DNA of 64,000 bases from an uncultured Burkholderiales bacterium. Its GTDB lineage: Bacteria > Pseudomonadota > Gammaproteobacteria > Burkholderiales > Burkholderiaceae_C. The stretch is taken from contig CAIZHQ010000026.1 of NCBI GenBank assembly GCA_903932865.1, forward strand, positions 248,001 to 312,000, given 5' to 3'. Numbering within the stretch: the first letter of the stretch is position 1; every line of letters begins with the position of its first letter. The notes beneath the pieces are model-generated. The model did no database searches, had not been told where the DNA came from, and saw only the letters and a list, made by a program, of their open reading frames with translations. Shown here one piece after another: positions 27,963 to 36,773 of this stretch. Made by a program: the position numbers and the translations under genes.

Positions 27963-29351
27963 TCAGGTTTTGAGCAAGTCACGGCGGGCTTGCACCAGCC
28001 CCGCCATGGCTTCGTTGTGCAGCGCATGGCGGCCTTCTTGCACCACCCGCTGACCGCCAGACCAGACCTGAGCCACTGCGCTTTGGCGGCTGCTGGCAAA
28101 GACATGGCTGGCCAGCATTTGCTCGGGCGACAAGCCGGCCAAGGCCGGGTGATGGGCATCGAGCACGATGAAGTCGGCCCGCTGCCCCACGGCCAGCCCG
28201 GCCACCGGGCGAGCAGCGGCCTGCGCGCCACCGGCCACTGCCCCTTGCCACAGGGCTTGGGCCACGTCCGGTTGGCGCTCGTTGGCCGCCACATTGCGTT
28301 GCCGCAAAGACAGGCGCTGGCTGTATTCGAGCAGCATCAGGTCTTCGGCCGGGTTCACTGCGATGTGGCTGTCCGAGCCAATGCCCCAGGCACCCTGGTG
28401 GTTTTGCCAGGTCTTGAATTCAAAAATCCCGTCGCCCAAATTCGCCTCGGTGGTGGGGCACAGGCCCGCCACAGCACCCGAGGCCGCGGTGCGCTGGTAT
28501 TCGTGTGCGTCCATGTGCGTGGCGTGCACCAGGCACCAGCGTGCATCCACTGGCGCATGGTCCAGCAGCCAGGCCACCGGGCGTTGTCCTGACCAAGCCA
28601 GACAAGCATCGACCTCGGCCGTTTGTTCCGCGATGTGGATGTGGATGGGCGCGCTGGCGTCCAGCGCCTTCAGCCCTGCGAGCACCTCATGCAGGCTCTC
28701 GGGCGGTACAGCCCGCAAGGAGTGCGGCGCCAGCCCCAACCGGGCAGATTGGGCATCACAACTGGGCCTCAAGCGTTCGAGCAAGCGCAGCATGGCATCT
28801 GTGCTGTGCAAAAAGCGCCGCTGTCCCTGCGAGGCCGGGGAGCCGCCAAAGCCACTGGTTTGGTAAAAAACAGGCAACAAAGTCATGCCCATGCCCGTGC
28901 GCTGCGCGGCCCGCAACAAGGCCAACGACATCTCTGCCGCATCGGCATAGGCCTGGCCCTGTGCATCGTGGTGCAGATAGTGAAACTCGCAGACGCTGGT
29001 GAAGCCCGCCTCCAGCATTTCCACATACAAGGCGGTGGCAATGGCCTCCAGTTGTGCGGGGCCCAGCTGGGCGGCAAATTGGTACATCAGCGTGCGCCAG
29101 CTCCAAAAGCTGTCTTGCGTGTGGCTGCGGTATTCCGTCAGGCCGGCCATCGCGCGCTGAAAAGCATGCGAGTGCAAATTGGGCATGCCCGGCAGCACTG
29201 GGCCAGTGGCGCGTAGCACTTGGGGGCCAGCGGCCAGTCCTGTCTTTATGGCTTGCCATTGGCCTTGGGCATTCCATTGCAACAAGACATCGCGGGCCCA
29301 GCCGTTGGGCAACAAGGCGTGTTCGGCAAACAACTGGTGATGCATCGGCAT
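27963..29351 (-). CDS. hutF: Formimidoylglutamate deiminase
   Basis: 462 residues. An amidohydrolase of the five-step histidine pathway, converting N-formimino-L-glutamate to N-formyl-L-glutamate. The metal-binding start GMPNLHSHAFQRAMAGLT, the second metal His in the IHIHIAEQ strand, LVHATHMD and the Asp in GIGSDSHIAVNP are all in place. It is the last gene of a five-gene minus-strand run. The other hut enzymes (HutH, HutU, HutG) are not in the window. Confidence 0.93.
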   Translation of the reverse strand: MPMHHQLFAEHALLPNGWARDVLLQWNAQGQWQAIKTGLAAGPQVLRATGPVLPGMPNLHSHAFQRAMAGLTEYRSHTQDSFWSWRTLMYQFAAQLGPAQLEAIATALYVEMLEAGFTSVCEFHYLHHDAQGQAYADAAEMSLALLRAAQRTGMGMTLLPVFYQTSGFGGSPASQGQRRFLHSTDAMLRLLERLRPSCDAQSARLGLAPHSLRAVPPESLHEVLAGLKALDASAPIHIHIAEQTAEVDACLAWSGQRPVAWLLDHAPVDARWCLVHATHMDAHEYQRTAASGAVAGLCPTTEANLGDGIFEFKTWQNHQGAWGIGSDSHIAVNPAEDLMLLEYSQRLSLRQRNVAANERQPDVAQALWQGAVAGGAQAAARPVAGLAVGQRADFIVLDAHHPALAGLSPEQMLASHVFASSRQSAVAQVWSGGQRVVQEGRHALHNEAMAGLVQARRDLLKT

Positions 29352-29357
29352 GGTGGT

Positions 29358-29969
29358 TCAGCTTGGGTTGGGCGTGAAGCGGACGGCCAGCAAGGCCGCA
29401 TCCGGGTCTGAGTCGGTGCAGTGGCATGACCAAGCCAGCGTATCGTCATGCCACCAAAGGCCTGTTTGTGCGCCAAGCGTGTGCTGCTGGGCGCTGGCTG
29501 TGCCGGTGCCATCGGTCTGCGCTTGCCATGTGCCCCGAATGGCCATCAGCAGGCCGGCCGGGGCGGGCAACCAAGTTTCATGATGGCGCAACACGCGCAC
29601 CGCGGCCTGGCACACGCCGCGGCGCGTCATCACATTGAAGTCGTGGCAGTCCCCGTTCAGCAAACGGCCGTGTACTTCGGTGTCGCCTGAAAAGGCAAAG
29701 GGCTGCAAAGGCGTGTCCAGCGCATGCATGAAGCGGCCATCTGCGCTGCTCAACTGCACGCCGCCACCTTCGAGCAGCGTGATGACCCGGTCCACACCCG
29801 TGAACACTGAAAAATCACCGTCGCTGCCAATGTGCGCGATGCTGATGCGCCAGTCGAAGTCCTGCATGTTGGCGCTTGGCGGGTGGCACGCGATTTCGCG
29901 CGTCACACCGCCGCCGTTTTTCCAGGGGCTGGCGCGCAGTTGGGCCCGTTCAAAAAAGTGAATGGGCAT
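29358..29969 (-). CDS. hutD: HutD family protein
   Basis: 203 residues of the double cupin HutD/Ves fold: SPWKNGGGVTREIA at the N-terminus, DFDWRISIAHIGSDGDFSVFTGVDR and the GDCHDFNVMTRRG block are diagnostic. HutD is thought to modulate histidine utilisation, possibly by binding formylglutamate or another intermediate; no reaction is proven. Six bases separate it from hutF and four from the TRAP permease. Confidence 0.93.
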   Translation of the reverse strand: MPIHFFERAQLRASPWKNGGGVTREIACHPPSANMQDFDWRISIAHIGSDGDFSVFTGVDRVITLLEGGGVQLSSADGRFMHALDTPLQPFAFSGDTEVHGRLLNGDCHDFNVMTRRGVCQAAVRVLRHHETWLPAPAGLLMAIRGTWQAQTDGTGTASAQQHTLGAQTGLWWHDDTLAWSCHCTDSDPDAALLAVRFTPNPS

Positions 29970-29973
29970 GGGC

Positions 29974-32154
29974 TCAGGCGGTTTGCGGTAAGGGGCGGCT
30001 GTGCCACAGCAAGATCAGCAGCACGCCCGGAATGGCCACGGCTGCGACCACAGGGTTGGCAAACACCAGGGAAATGGACATGGCATTTAACAAAAAGAAT
30101 GACAGCTTTCGGATGGGCCGGGCCACAAAGCCTGTGTAGGCTGCACCCAGCCCCATCACCGCCACGACAGCGCAAACCGTGGCCAGCAAGAAAGAGAACC
30201 AGGTGAAGTCAATGAATAGCAAAGCGGGCGTGTAGACAAAAGCAAAGGGCACCAGCACCTTGCCCATGGACAGCCTGAAAGCCGTCATGCCGGTGCGCAT
30301 GGGTTCGCTGCGGGCAATGCCGGCGGCTGCAAACGCCGCCAGAGCCACAGGCGGTGTCACATCGGCCAGCACACCGTAATAAAAGACAAAGAAGTGTGTC
30401 GCCAGTTGCGGCACCCCCAGCCCTGCCAGCGCCGGGGCGACGATAGAGGCCAGGATGATGTACGTGGGTGTGGTGGGCACACCCGAGCCCATGATGATGC
30501 AAGCGGCTGCGGTGAACATCAGGCCAAAGAAGATGGTGACCTGTTTGAGTTCAAACCAGTTGAACACATCCAGCACCATGAACATTTGGGCGGCCAGCCC
30601 CGAGACATCGATCACCCAGGCTGAGAACTTGAAGCCCATGCCGGTCAGGGTGGTGATGCCCAGCACAAAGCCGACGCAGGCACATGCAGCGCCAATCCCC
30701 AACGCCGCTTTGGCGCCCATCTCGAAGCCCTGCACCAGCGCTTGCGGCCCCACGGCCATGCCGGTCATGTTTTTGCCCAAAGGACCTATCAAGCGGGGAA
30801 TCCACGAGCAGGCCACGGTCAGGGTGATGCCCCAAAAGGCGGCCAGAAAAGGCGTGTACTGCAGCAAGAGCAGCGTGACCATGACCACCAGCGGTATGAG
30901 CAGGTGCCATGAACTTTTGAGCACCCAGCTGAGCGAGGGAATGTCTTTCGGGTCCATGCCCTGGAGCTTCAGTCGCTTGGCCTCCAGGTGCACCATGAAC
31001 AAGATGGCAAAGTAATGCAGCAGGGCCGGAACAATCGCCACCAAGATCAAGGTGTTGTAAGGAATGCCCAAGGTCTCGGCCATGATGAACGCCGCAGCGC
31101 CCATGATGGGCGGGGTGATTTGGCCACCGCATGAAGCCGAGGCCTCGACCGCACCCGCAAAGCGCGGCGAGAAGCCGACTTTTTTCATCATCGGAATGGT
31201 CATCACGCCTGTGGTCACGGTGTTGGCAATGGCCGAGCCAGAAATCATGCCGAACAGGCCCGAAGACACCACGCTGACTTTGGCCGGTCCGCCGGAAAAG
31301 CGCCCCGCCGCAATGGTGGCCAGGTTCACGAACAACTGCCCCAAGCCGGTCAGCTGGGCCATGATGCCGAACAATACGAAGTGAAAAACAAAGGTGGCCA
31401 CCACGCCCACCGGGATGCCGTAAATGCCTTCCGTGCCTTTGTACAAATGGGCCACGATGCGCGACAGGCTGTAACCCCGGTGCGACAGGCCGCCTGGCAA
31501 GTAGGGCCCCAACAAGCCGTAAAAAATCGCTGCGATGGCCAGCAGCGGCAAGAAGATGCCCATGGTGCGGCGCGTGGCCTCGATCACCATGGCAATCGCA
31601 ATCACGCCCATCATCAAGTCCAGCGGCGTGTGCTGGCCGGGTCGATCGATGTAGATGTGTTGAAAAAACACCAGCAGGTACAGCGAAAAGCCCGAAGCCA
31701 GCGCCGCAAACACCCAGTCGCGCCACGGAATGTGGGTGTGACTGCCGTCAAAATGTTTGAACGGCAAGGACAAGCCGGCCAATGCCACCAGCACCGCCAG
31801 AAAGGTGTAGCGCATGGCGTCGGGGATGGGCTCGGTGATCTTGTCCAGCAAGCTCCAGCCCATGAACAGGTAAAAGCCCACCAGCCCGATGGACACGGTC
31901 CACTCCCAATAGCCAGGCAACCGCTTTTGACGCGGAAAGACCAGAAAACACAGGCCCAGCACCACCGCCAGGTGAATGGCACGGTGGGCGATTTCGTTGT
32001 GCAGGCCAAAACCGGCGGTGTAATAGTGCCAGGCCGACAGGCCTGCACACAACACCATCACGATTTTGGCACTCCAGCCAGCCAAGCGGCGGAAACTCGA
32101 TTCGGGGTCAAACTGCTCGATCAAGCGATCGATTTCTTGTTGGCTGGTACTCAT
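29974..32154 (-). CDS. TRAP transporter fused 4TM/12TM permease
   Basis: 726 residues with many hydrophobic spans; small and large TRAP permease subunits fused, as is usual for TAXI-type systems. Conserved stretches: GGPAKVSVVSSGLFGMISGSAIANTVTTGVMTIPMMKK is of the DctM type and VPTTPTYIILASIVAPAL closes the second substrate hairpin. It would import an organic acid or amino acid using Na+ or H+. It works with the TAXI protein two genes upstream; the DUF1850 gene between them is a normal partner. Linkage to hutD-hutF hints at a histidine-pathway substrate. Confidence 0.93.
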   Translation of the reverse strand: MSTSQQEIDRLIEQFDPESSFRRLAGWSAKIVMVLCAGLSAWHYYTAGFGLHNEIAHRAIHLAVVLGLCFLVFPRQKRLPGYWEWTVSIGLVGFYLFMGWSLLDKITEPIPDAMRYTFLAVLVALAGLSLPFKHFDGSHTHIPWRDWVFAALASGFSLYLLVFFQHIYIDRPGQHTPLDLMMGVIAIAMVIEATRRTMGIFLPLLAIAAIFYGLLGPYLPGGLSHRGYSLSRIVAHLYKGTEGIYGIPVGVVATFVFHFVLFGIMAQLTGLGQLFVNLATIAAGRFSGGPAKVSVVSSGLFGMISGSAIANTVTTGVMTIPMMKKVGFSPRFAGAVEASASCGGQITPPIMGAAAFIMAETLGIPYNTLILVAIVPALLHYFAILFMVHLEAKRLKLQGMDPKDIPSLSWVLKSSWHLLIPLVVMVTLLLLQYTPFLAAFWGITLTVACSWIPRLIGPLGKNMTGMAVGPQALVQGFEMGAKAALGIGAACACVGFVLGITTLTGMGFKFSAWVIDVSGLAAQMFMVLDVFNWFELKQVTIFFGLMFTAAACIIMGSGVPTTPTYIILASIVAPALAGLGVPQLATHFFVFYYGVLADVTPPVALAAFAAAGIARSEPMRTGMTAFRLSMGKVLVPFAFVYTPALLFIDFTWFSFLLATVCAVVAVMGLGAAYTGFVARPIRKLSFFLLNAMSISLVFANPVVAAVAIPGVLLILLWHSRPLPQTA

Positions 32155-32164
32155 GGGTTTTCCA

Positions 32165-32656
32165 TCATGGCAAAGGGCAATTTTCAGCCCGAATTTCTAT
32201 TGATTTGGGGCTCAGCTGGCCCAGTAAAACTTCTCGCCCATCGCTCAACACCACCCGCATCGACTGGGCCGGCAAAGGCAAGACCACCAAAGGCTCAACC
32301 ACCCGGTCCAGCAGCAAACGCCAGCCCGCGCCATGGCGCAGCAAGCGCTCGCCGGGCGCGGCCGCCGATGGCAGTCCGTAACCCTCGCCTTCAAAGCGCT
32401 CTTCGACCAAGTGCGCGCGCCAACCCTGCGGGCTGTGCCGCCAGACATAGCGGTCCAGCACGGGCGTGCCCAGCACCGAGTGGGTGAACGCCACATCGGC
32501 TGCTGGTTGGGCCGGGTTCAGGGGCAAGCGGGTCAAGGCACGGCCGGTGCGGTGTTCCGTCAGCGCCAGCTCGCAAGCGGGCGCAGCCCCAGGGGCTGCC
32601 CCTGCGCAAGCCACCAGCGCCCACGCCACCAAGGCGAGGCGCTTGGGGCATGTCAC
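32165..32656 (-). CDS. DUF1850 protein of the TAXI-TRAP system
   Basis: 163 residues from a GTG that overlaps the TAXI stop (GTGA). A signal sequence (ALVAWALVACAGAAPGAA) precedes a domain with FTHSVLGTPVLDRYVW and FEGEGYGLPSAA, diagnostic of DUF1850, which is nearly always encoded between TAXI and fused TRAP permease genes. It is probably periplasmic and may assist loading or assembly; no biochemical role is known. Confidence 0.85.
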   Translation of the reverse strand: MTCPKRLALVAWALVACAGAAPGAAPACELALTEHRTGRALTRLPLNPAQPAADVAFTHSVLGTPVLDRYVWRHSPQGWRAHLVEERFEGEGYGLPSAAAPGERLLRHGAGWRLLLDRVVEPLVVLPLPAQSMRVVLSDGREVLLGQLSPKSIEIRAENCPLP

Positions 32657-33624
32657 TTGGCGATGCCTTTTTCCTTGAAGTAACGCAAGGCACCGGGGTG
32701 CAAGGGCACGCTGGCCACCGAGGTGGCGGTGTTCAGGTTGATGTTTTTGCCCTGCACATGGACCTGGCCCATGATGGCGGTGTTCTCATACAGCGCCTTG
32801 GTCACTTCGTAGGCCACGTTTTCAGGCACGCCATCGTGCGTGGCCCAGATGGCCATCACCGCCAGCGTGGGCACGGCGGCGGTCTGGCCCTTGTAGCTGT
32901 TGGCGGGCAGTTGCACTTGGGTGTAGTAAGGCTGCTCTTTGAGCAAAGTAGCTACTTCGGGGCCGGACAACGGAATGATCTTCAGGGCGTGGCTTTGTGC
33001 AAAGTCGGTCACCGCCGCCACGGGCACACCGCCCGTGATCAAGGTGGCGTGCAAGTTGCCGTCCTTGATCTTGTCCACCGCCTGGGTGAAGGAGGAGCTG
33101 TCTTCTTTCACATCGGTGCGGGCCATGCCGTGCACCTTGAGCAAATCGGTCACCAACTGGTACTGGCCCGAGCCGGGCGCGCCCGACGAAATGCTTTTGC
33201 CCTTGAGGTCCTTGACGCCGTTGATGCCCGAATCGGCGCGGGTGATCAGCTGCACGGTTTCGGGGTACAGGGCGCCCAAGGCCCGCAGGTTTTTCAGGGG
33301 CGCGTTGGCAAACTGGGCTTTGCCGTTGTAGGCCGCGTCCAGAATGTCGGCGGCCACAAAGGCCGACTCGATGTCTTTGGTGCCCAGCAGTTTGGCGTTG
33401 CCCACCGAGGCACCAGCGGCTTCAGCGGTGGCGGTGATTTTCCTGCCGTCGACCGTGGCCTTGTTGGAAATCAGTTGCGCCAGCATGCCGCCCAAGGGGT
33501 AATAGGTGCCGCCGGTGCCGCCCGTGGCCACACCGAAAAACACACGCTGTTGTGCGATGGCCGCACCCGAGAGCAAAGCGGCAGACGCCACCAAGGTGAT
33601 GGCCAGACGGCGATTGATTTTCAT
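32653..33624 (-). CDS. TAXI family TRAP transporter solute-binding protein
   Basis: 323 residues with a Sec signal ending near GAAIAQ. FGVATGGTGGTYYPLGGMLAQ is the TAXI hallmark; GAPGSGQYQLVTDLLK and NAKLLGTKDIESAFVAADI follow. Characterised TAXI proteins bind glutamate, glutamine or 2-oxoglutarate. Position as first gene of a TAXI-DUF1850-TRAP-HutD-HutF run suggests a ligand related to histidine or formiminoglutamate. Confidence 0.93.
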   Translation of the reverse strand: MKINRRLAITLVASAALLSGAAIAQQRVFFGVATGGTGGTYYPLGGMLAQLISNKATVDGRKITATAEAAGASVGNAKLLGTKDIESAFVAADILDAAYNGKAQFANAPLKNLRALGALYPETVQLITRADSGINGVKDLKGKSISSGAPGSGQYQLVTDLLKVHGMARTDVKEDSSSFTQAVDKIKDGNLHATLITGGVPVAAVTDFAQSHALKIIPLSGPEVATLLKEQPYYTQVQLPANSYKGQTAAVPTLAVMAIWATHDGVPENVAYEVTKALYENTAIMGQVHVQGKNINLNTATSVASVPLHPGALRYFKEKGIAK

Positions 33625-33755
33625 GGTTCATTTCCTTCAGGAATGGGTGAGAGGTTCACAATGGACGGGGTCATGAACGCTTTGGGCGTCCAGACTGGCC
33701 GGCAGCATTACAGTGTGGATTGGAATTGGAAGGCCCGTCCATCGTTTGCAAAAAT

Positions 33756-33770
33756 TGATGCTCAGCATCA
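33756..33770. promoter_or_regulatory. Palindromic operator candidate for the LysR regulator
   Basis: TGATGCTCAGCATCA is a perfect inverted repeat (7-bp arms, one central base) in the divergent TAXI-LysR promoter region. A related 15-mer occurs upstream of the FAD oxidoreductase gene. Confidence 0.45.
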
Positions 33771-33810
33771 CAAAAACCAATGAAACCTTGCACAACCCGC
33801 ACGCAGCCTC

Positions 33811-34821
33811 ATGAAAAAACGCGCTTCTGACAAAGTGTCGCCCCCCTCGTGGGAGCAGCTAGGCATCTGGGTGGCCTTGGTGGAAACCGGTTCGGTGTCG
33901 GCGGCGGCGCAGCGGCTGGAAATATCGCAAGCGGGTGTCTCGCAGCACATCCGGCAGTTGGAAGAGATCTTGGGCGTGTCGCTGCTGGACCGTGCCACGC
34001 GCCCGGCGCACCCCACCGCAGCAGGACACCGGCTGTATGAACAGGCCAAAGACTTGCTTTCGCGTGCGGGCCAAATGACACAAACCGTGCGCTCGCTCAG
34101 CCGCAGCAAAAGGGCCATGCTGCGCATGGGCTGCGTCGATTCGTTTGCCGCCGTGATCGGTCCGCAGATGGTGCGTGGTTTGTCTGGGCGCGTGCAGCGC
34201 TTGCGCTTGGTCTCGGGCATCAACCCGGGGCTGGCCGACATGTTTGACAACCACCAACTCGACGCGCTGATCACCACCGACGACCCCAAGTCCTTGCCCG
34301 GCAGGGAGTGCCTGGCCTTGTTCTCGGAGCAATTTCTGTTGGCTGTTCCGTCAGGTCTTCAGGTGCCACCCTCCGCCTCCCTTTCGCAGCTGAGCCAGCT
34401 CAGGCCCTTCATGCATTACAGCACCCGCTCCAAAATGGGCGCGCTGGTGGACGCCTACCTTAGACGGCATGACCCCCTCATCGAACGTGTGTTCGAATTT
34501 GACGCGACCGACCCCTTGTTGAGTTTGGTGCGCGAAGACCTCGGCATCGCCCTGACCACACCCATGTGTTTGTGGCAATCGCGCTACCACGCCATGAACC
34601 TGAAATACCTGCTCTTGAATGCGCTGCGGCACCAAGGGCAGGCTTATCCGCCTTTGAAGCGAACCTTCTACCTCGTGTACCGCCCCGACGAGTTGGGTCC
34701 GCTGGCCCAGGACATCGCGGCCATGGTGCGGGTGGCGGTGCGCGAGTTGCAGCGCCAATGGGTGATGGAGCTGAAAATTTCCCATGACTTGCTCAGCGTC
34801 GAAGAGACCAGCTCGCCCTGA
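33811..34821 (+). CDS. LysR-family transcriptional regulator
   Basis: 336 residues. Helix-turn-helix at about 20-65 (VALVETGSVSAAAQRLEISQAGVSQHIRQLEEILGVSLLDR, typical LysR spacing), then a periplasmic-binding-like effector domain. Divergent from the TAXI-TRAP-hut run, which LysR proteins usually control from such a position. The palindrome in the shared promoter region and a variant before the next gene suggest it regulates both sides. Confidence 0.9.
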   Translation: MKKRASDKVSPPSWEQLGIWVALVETGSVSAAAQRLEISQAGVSQHIRQLEEILGVSLLDRATRPAHPTAAGHRLYEQAKDLLSRAGQMTQTVRSLSRSKRAMLRMGCVDSFAAVIGPQMVRGLSGRVQRLRLVSGINPGLADMFDNHQLDALITTDDPKSLPGRECLALFSEQFLLAVPSGLQVPPSASLSQLSQLRPFMHYSTRSKMGALVDAYLRRHDPLIERVFEFDATDPLLSLVREDLGIALTTPMCLWQSRYHAMNLKYLLLNALRHQGQAYPPLKRTFYLVYRPDELGPLAQDIAAMVRVAVRELQRQWVMELKISHDLLSVEETSSP

Positions 34822-34839
34822 AGTCTGATGCGTCAAGTG

Positions 34840-34854
34840 TGATGCTGATGATCA
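34840..34854. promoter_or_regulatory. Second copy of the TGATGCT-N-A-N2-ATCA motif
   Basis: TGATGCTGATGATCA shares 12 of 15 positions with the palindrome at 33756-33770 and lies 69 bases before the FAD oxidoreductase start. It may be a second site for the LysR protein. Confidence 0.35.
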
Positions 34855-34922
34855 GCCAATGCAAAACTGATGGCCCTTTGAGGCGCACACCTTAAGCTGG
34901 CCCTGAACTACAGGAGTCGGAT

Positions 34923-36107
34923 GTGAGCCATTGGGATGCGATCGTGATTGGGGCCGGTGTGATCGGCACCTCGGTGGCCTACAACCTGGCCGCCCTGGGT
35001 GCCAAACGGGTGCTGGTGCTTGAGCGTGACCAAATTGGCGCAGGCACCACCTCACAGTCCAGTGGGATCTTGCGCACCCACTATTCGGTGATCGAAAACG
35101 TGGTGCTGGCCCAGCAGTCCTGGGCGGTCTTCAAAGACTTTGCTGCGCATTTGCAAGACGAGGATGCCTCGGCCGGTTTGGTGCGCTGTGGCTACCTGAT
35201 TGCCGCGCCACAAGGCCCCAAGCTCGGACCCTTGGCCCAGTCTTTGGTGGCCCAACAGGCGCAGGGCATTGAGGTGCATCGCCTGAGCGCGCAAGAAGCC
35301 AGCGAGCGCCTGCCCATCTGCCGCTTTGACGATGCAGCCCTGATCGGCTTTGAGCCCGAAGCCGGTTTTGCCGATGCTTACCTGGTGGCCAGCAGCTACG
35401 CCCGCGCCGCCCGCAGGCTGGGCGTGAAATTCATGGAAGGCGAGTGCGTGACACGGTTGGTGCTGACGCAGCAGACCGTCACCGGCGTGGAGACGACCCG
35501 TAGCGTGTTCCATGCCCCGGTGGTCATCAGCACGCAAAACATCTGGGCCCACGAGTTGGCCCTATGGACGGGCATTCAGGTGCCTTTGACGCCCGAGCGG
35601 CACAAAGTCATGGCGCTGCAAGGCCCCGAGGCTTACACCTACGCCATGCCCGTCTACAAAGATCTGGGCTCAGCGGGCATGCTGTATTGCCGCAGCTATG
35701 GCGGGCAACAAATGCTGGTGAGCGAAGGCACGGCAGGCGAGGCCCTGAGCGGGCCGGACAACACCCAAGGCGATGTGTCCATGGACGATGTGGTGCATGT
35801 GGGCGAGCAAGTCGCCGAGCGTTTCCCTTCTTTTGCCGAGGCCGGGCTGGCCTCATCCTGGACGGGGGTGTACGACGTGACGCCCGACTGGAACCCGGTG
35901 CTGGGGGCGGTGCCCGATGTACCGGGTCTGGTGGTGGGTTTTGGGTTTTCGGGGCACGGCTTCAAACTGTCCCCCGCCGTGGGCCGCGTGTTGGCCCAAC
36001 AAGCCTTGGGGCTGCCCACCGATGTGCCCTTGACGCCCTACGCGCTGGAGCGCTTCAGAACCGGGCAGCTGCTGCATGGCCGATATGGATCGGGCGCGGT
36101 GGCTTGA
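34923..36107 (+). CDS. FAD-dependent oxidoreductase, DAO/sarcosine oxidase-like
   Basis: 394 residues from a GTG; CAGGAG lies six bases upstream. The N-terminal FAD motif is AIVIGAGVIGTSVAYNLA, followed by GAGTTSQSSGILRTHYS, the region that holds flavin in glycine and sarcosine oxidases; near the C-terminus GLVVGFGFSGHGFKLSPAVG is the matching FAD-closing block. Likely oxidises a secondary amine or amino acid in the cytosol. Its place after the LysR gene suggests it processes the compound imported by the TAXI system. Confidence 0.87.
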   Translation: MSHWDAIVIGAGVIGTSVAYNLAALGAKRVLVLERDQIGAGTTSQSSGILRTHYSVIENVVLAQQSWAVFKDFAAHLQDEDASAGLVRCGYLIAAPQGPKLGPLAQSLVAQQAQGIEVHRLSAQEASERLPICRFDDAALIGFEPEAGFADAYLVASSYARAARRLGVKFMEGECVTRLVLTQQTVTGVETTRSVFHAPVVISTQNIWAHELALWTGIQVPLTPERHKVMALQGPEAYTYAMPVYKDLGSAGMLYCRSYGGQQMLVSEGTAGEALSGPDNTQGDVSMDDVVHVGEQVAERFPSFAEAGLASSWTGVYDVTPDWNPVLGAVPDVPGLVVGFGFSGHGFKLSPAVGRVLAQQALGLPTDVPLTPYALERFRTGQLLHGRYGSGAVA

Positions 36108-36134
36108 GGCCTTGTGCAGCACGTCTGACCCGCT

Positions 36135-36773
36135 TCACCACCGCAGCATTCGCCAACCCAACACCGCGCCCACACCCGACACCAGGGCGATGCCACCGGC
36201 GTACCAGACCGCAAAAAACGTCAGGCTGGTTTCGGTGCAGTGCAGTGAATAAATGCCGGCTGCCAAGCTGCCCGCCAGCACGCCAGCCACAGCACCTGTC
36301 AGGGCCGGGCGCGTTGCGGCCAATTGGCGCAAGGCCCACAGCAAAGCACCGAGCACGGGCAAAGACAGCGCCACGATGCTGACCGAACACACCTGCCACG
36401 AGCCGCCCATCCACTGCGCGGTGCGAGCGTCCGATGACGTTTGCAGCCATTGCACCCAGCCGAGGCTGCCCATGGCCAGCATGGCCAACCCCAGGCCGAC
36501 CAGTGTGTGGCCTGCGCCCACGCCCGGGCGGGCCAGGCGAAACAAGCCATACAAACTGAAGCCCATCAAGGCCGCCAACCACAGCATCTTGGTGGCAAAG
36601 GCGGGGTGCATCGCCATCTCGTCCATGCGTGGGTTCAGACCTAACAAGGTAAACATCAAGACGCCACAGACCACCGCTCCAAGTACCAATTGACGCAGCA
36701 GTTGTTGGCGCACAGGTTTTTGCGGCTGCAGCGTGTCGCTGGCCAGCAAGGCGATCAGGTCATTGGTTTTCAT
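36135..36773 (-). CDS. nrsF: NrsF-type (DUF1109) membrane anti-sigma factor
   Basis: 212 residues, six predicted membrane helices, short cytosolic N-terminus (MKTNDLIALLASDTLQP) expected to hold the sigma factor. The family cysteines are C129 (GGSWQVCS) and C179 (SLHCTETS); in Caulobacter NrsF the equivalent periplasmic pair senses metals such as copper, chromate or cadmium. The ATG overlaps the sigma factor stop (ATGA), so the pair is made in a fixed ratio. With the divergent RiPP genes this forms a metal-responsive signalling unit. Confidence 0.88.
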   Translation of the reverse strand: MKTNDLIALLASDTLQPQKPVRQQLLRQLVLGAVVCGVLMFTLLGLNPRMDEMAMHPAFATKMLWLAALMGFSLYGLFRLARPGVGAGHTLVGLGLAMLAMGSLGWVQWLQTSSDARTAQWMGGSWQVCSVSIVALSLPVLGALLWALRQLAATRPALTGAVAGVLAGSLAAGIYSLHCTETSLTFFAVWYAGGIALVSGVGAVLGWRMLRW

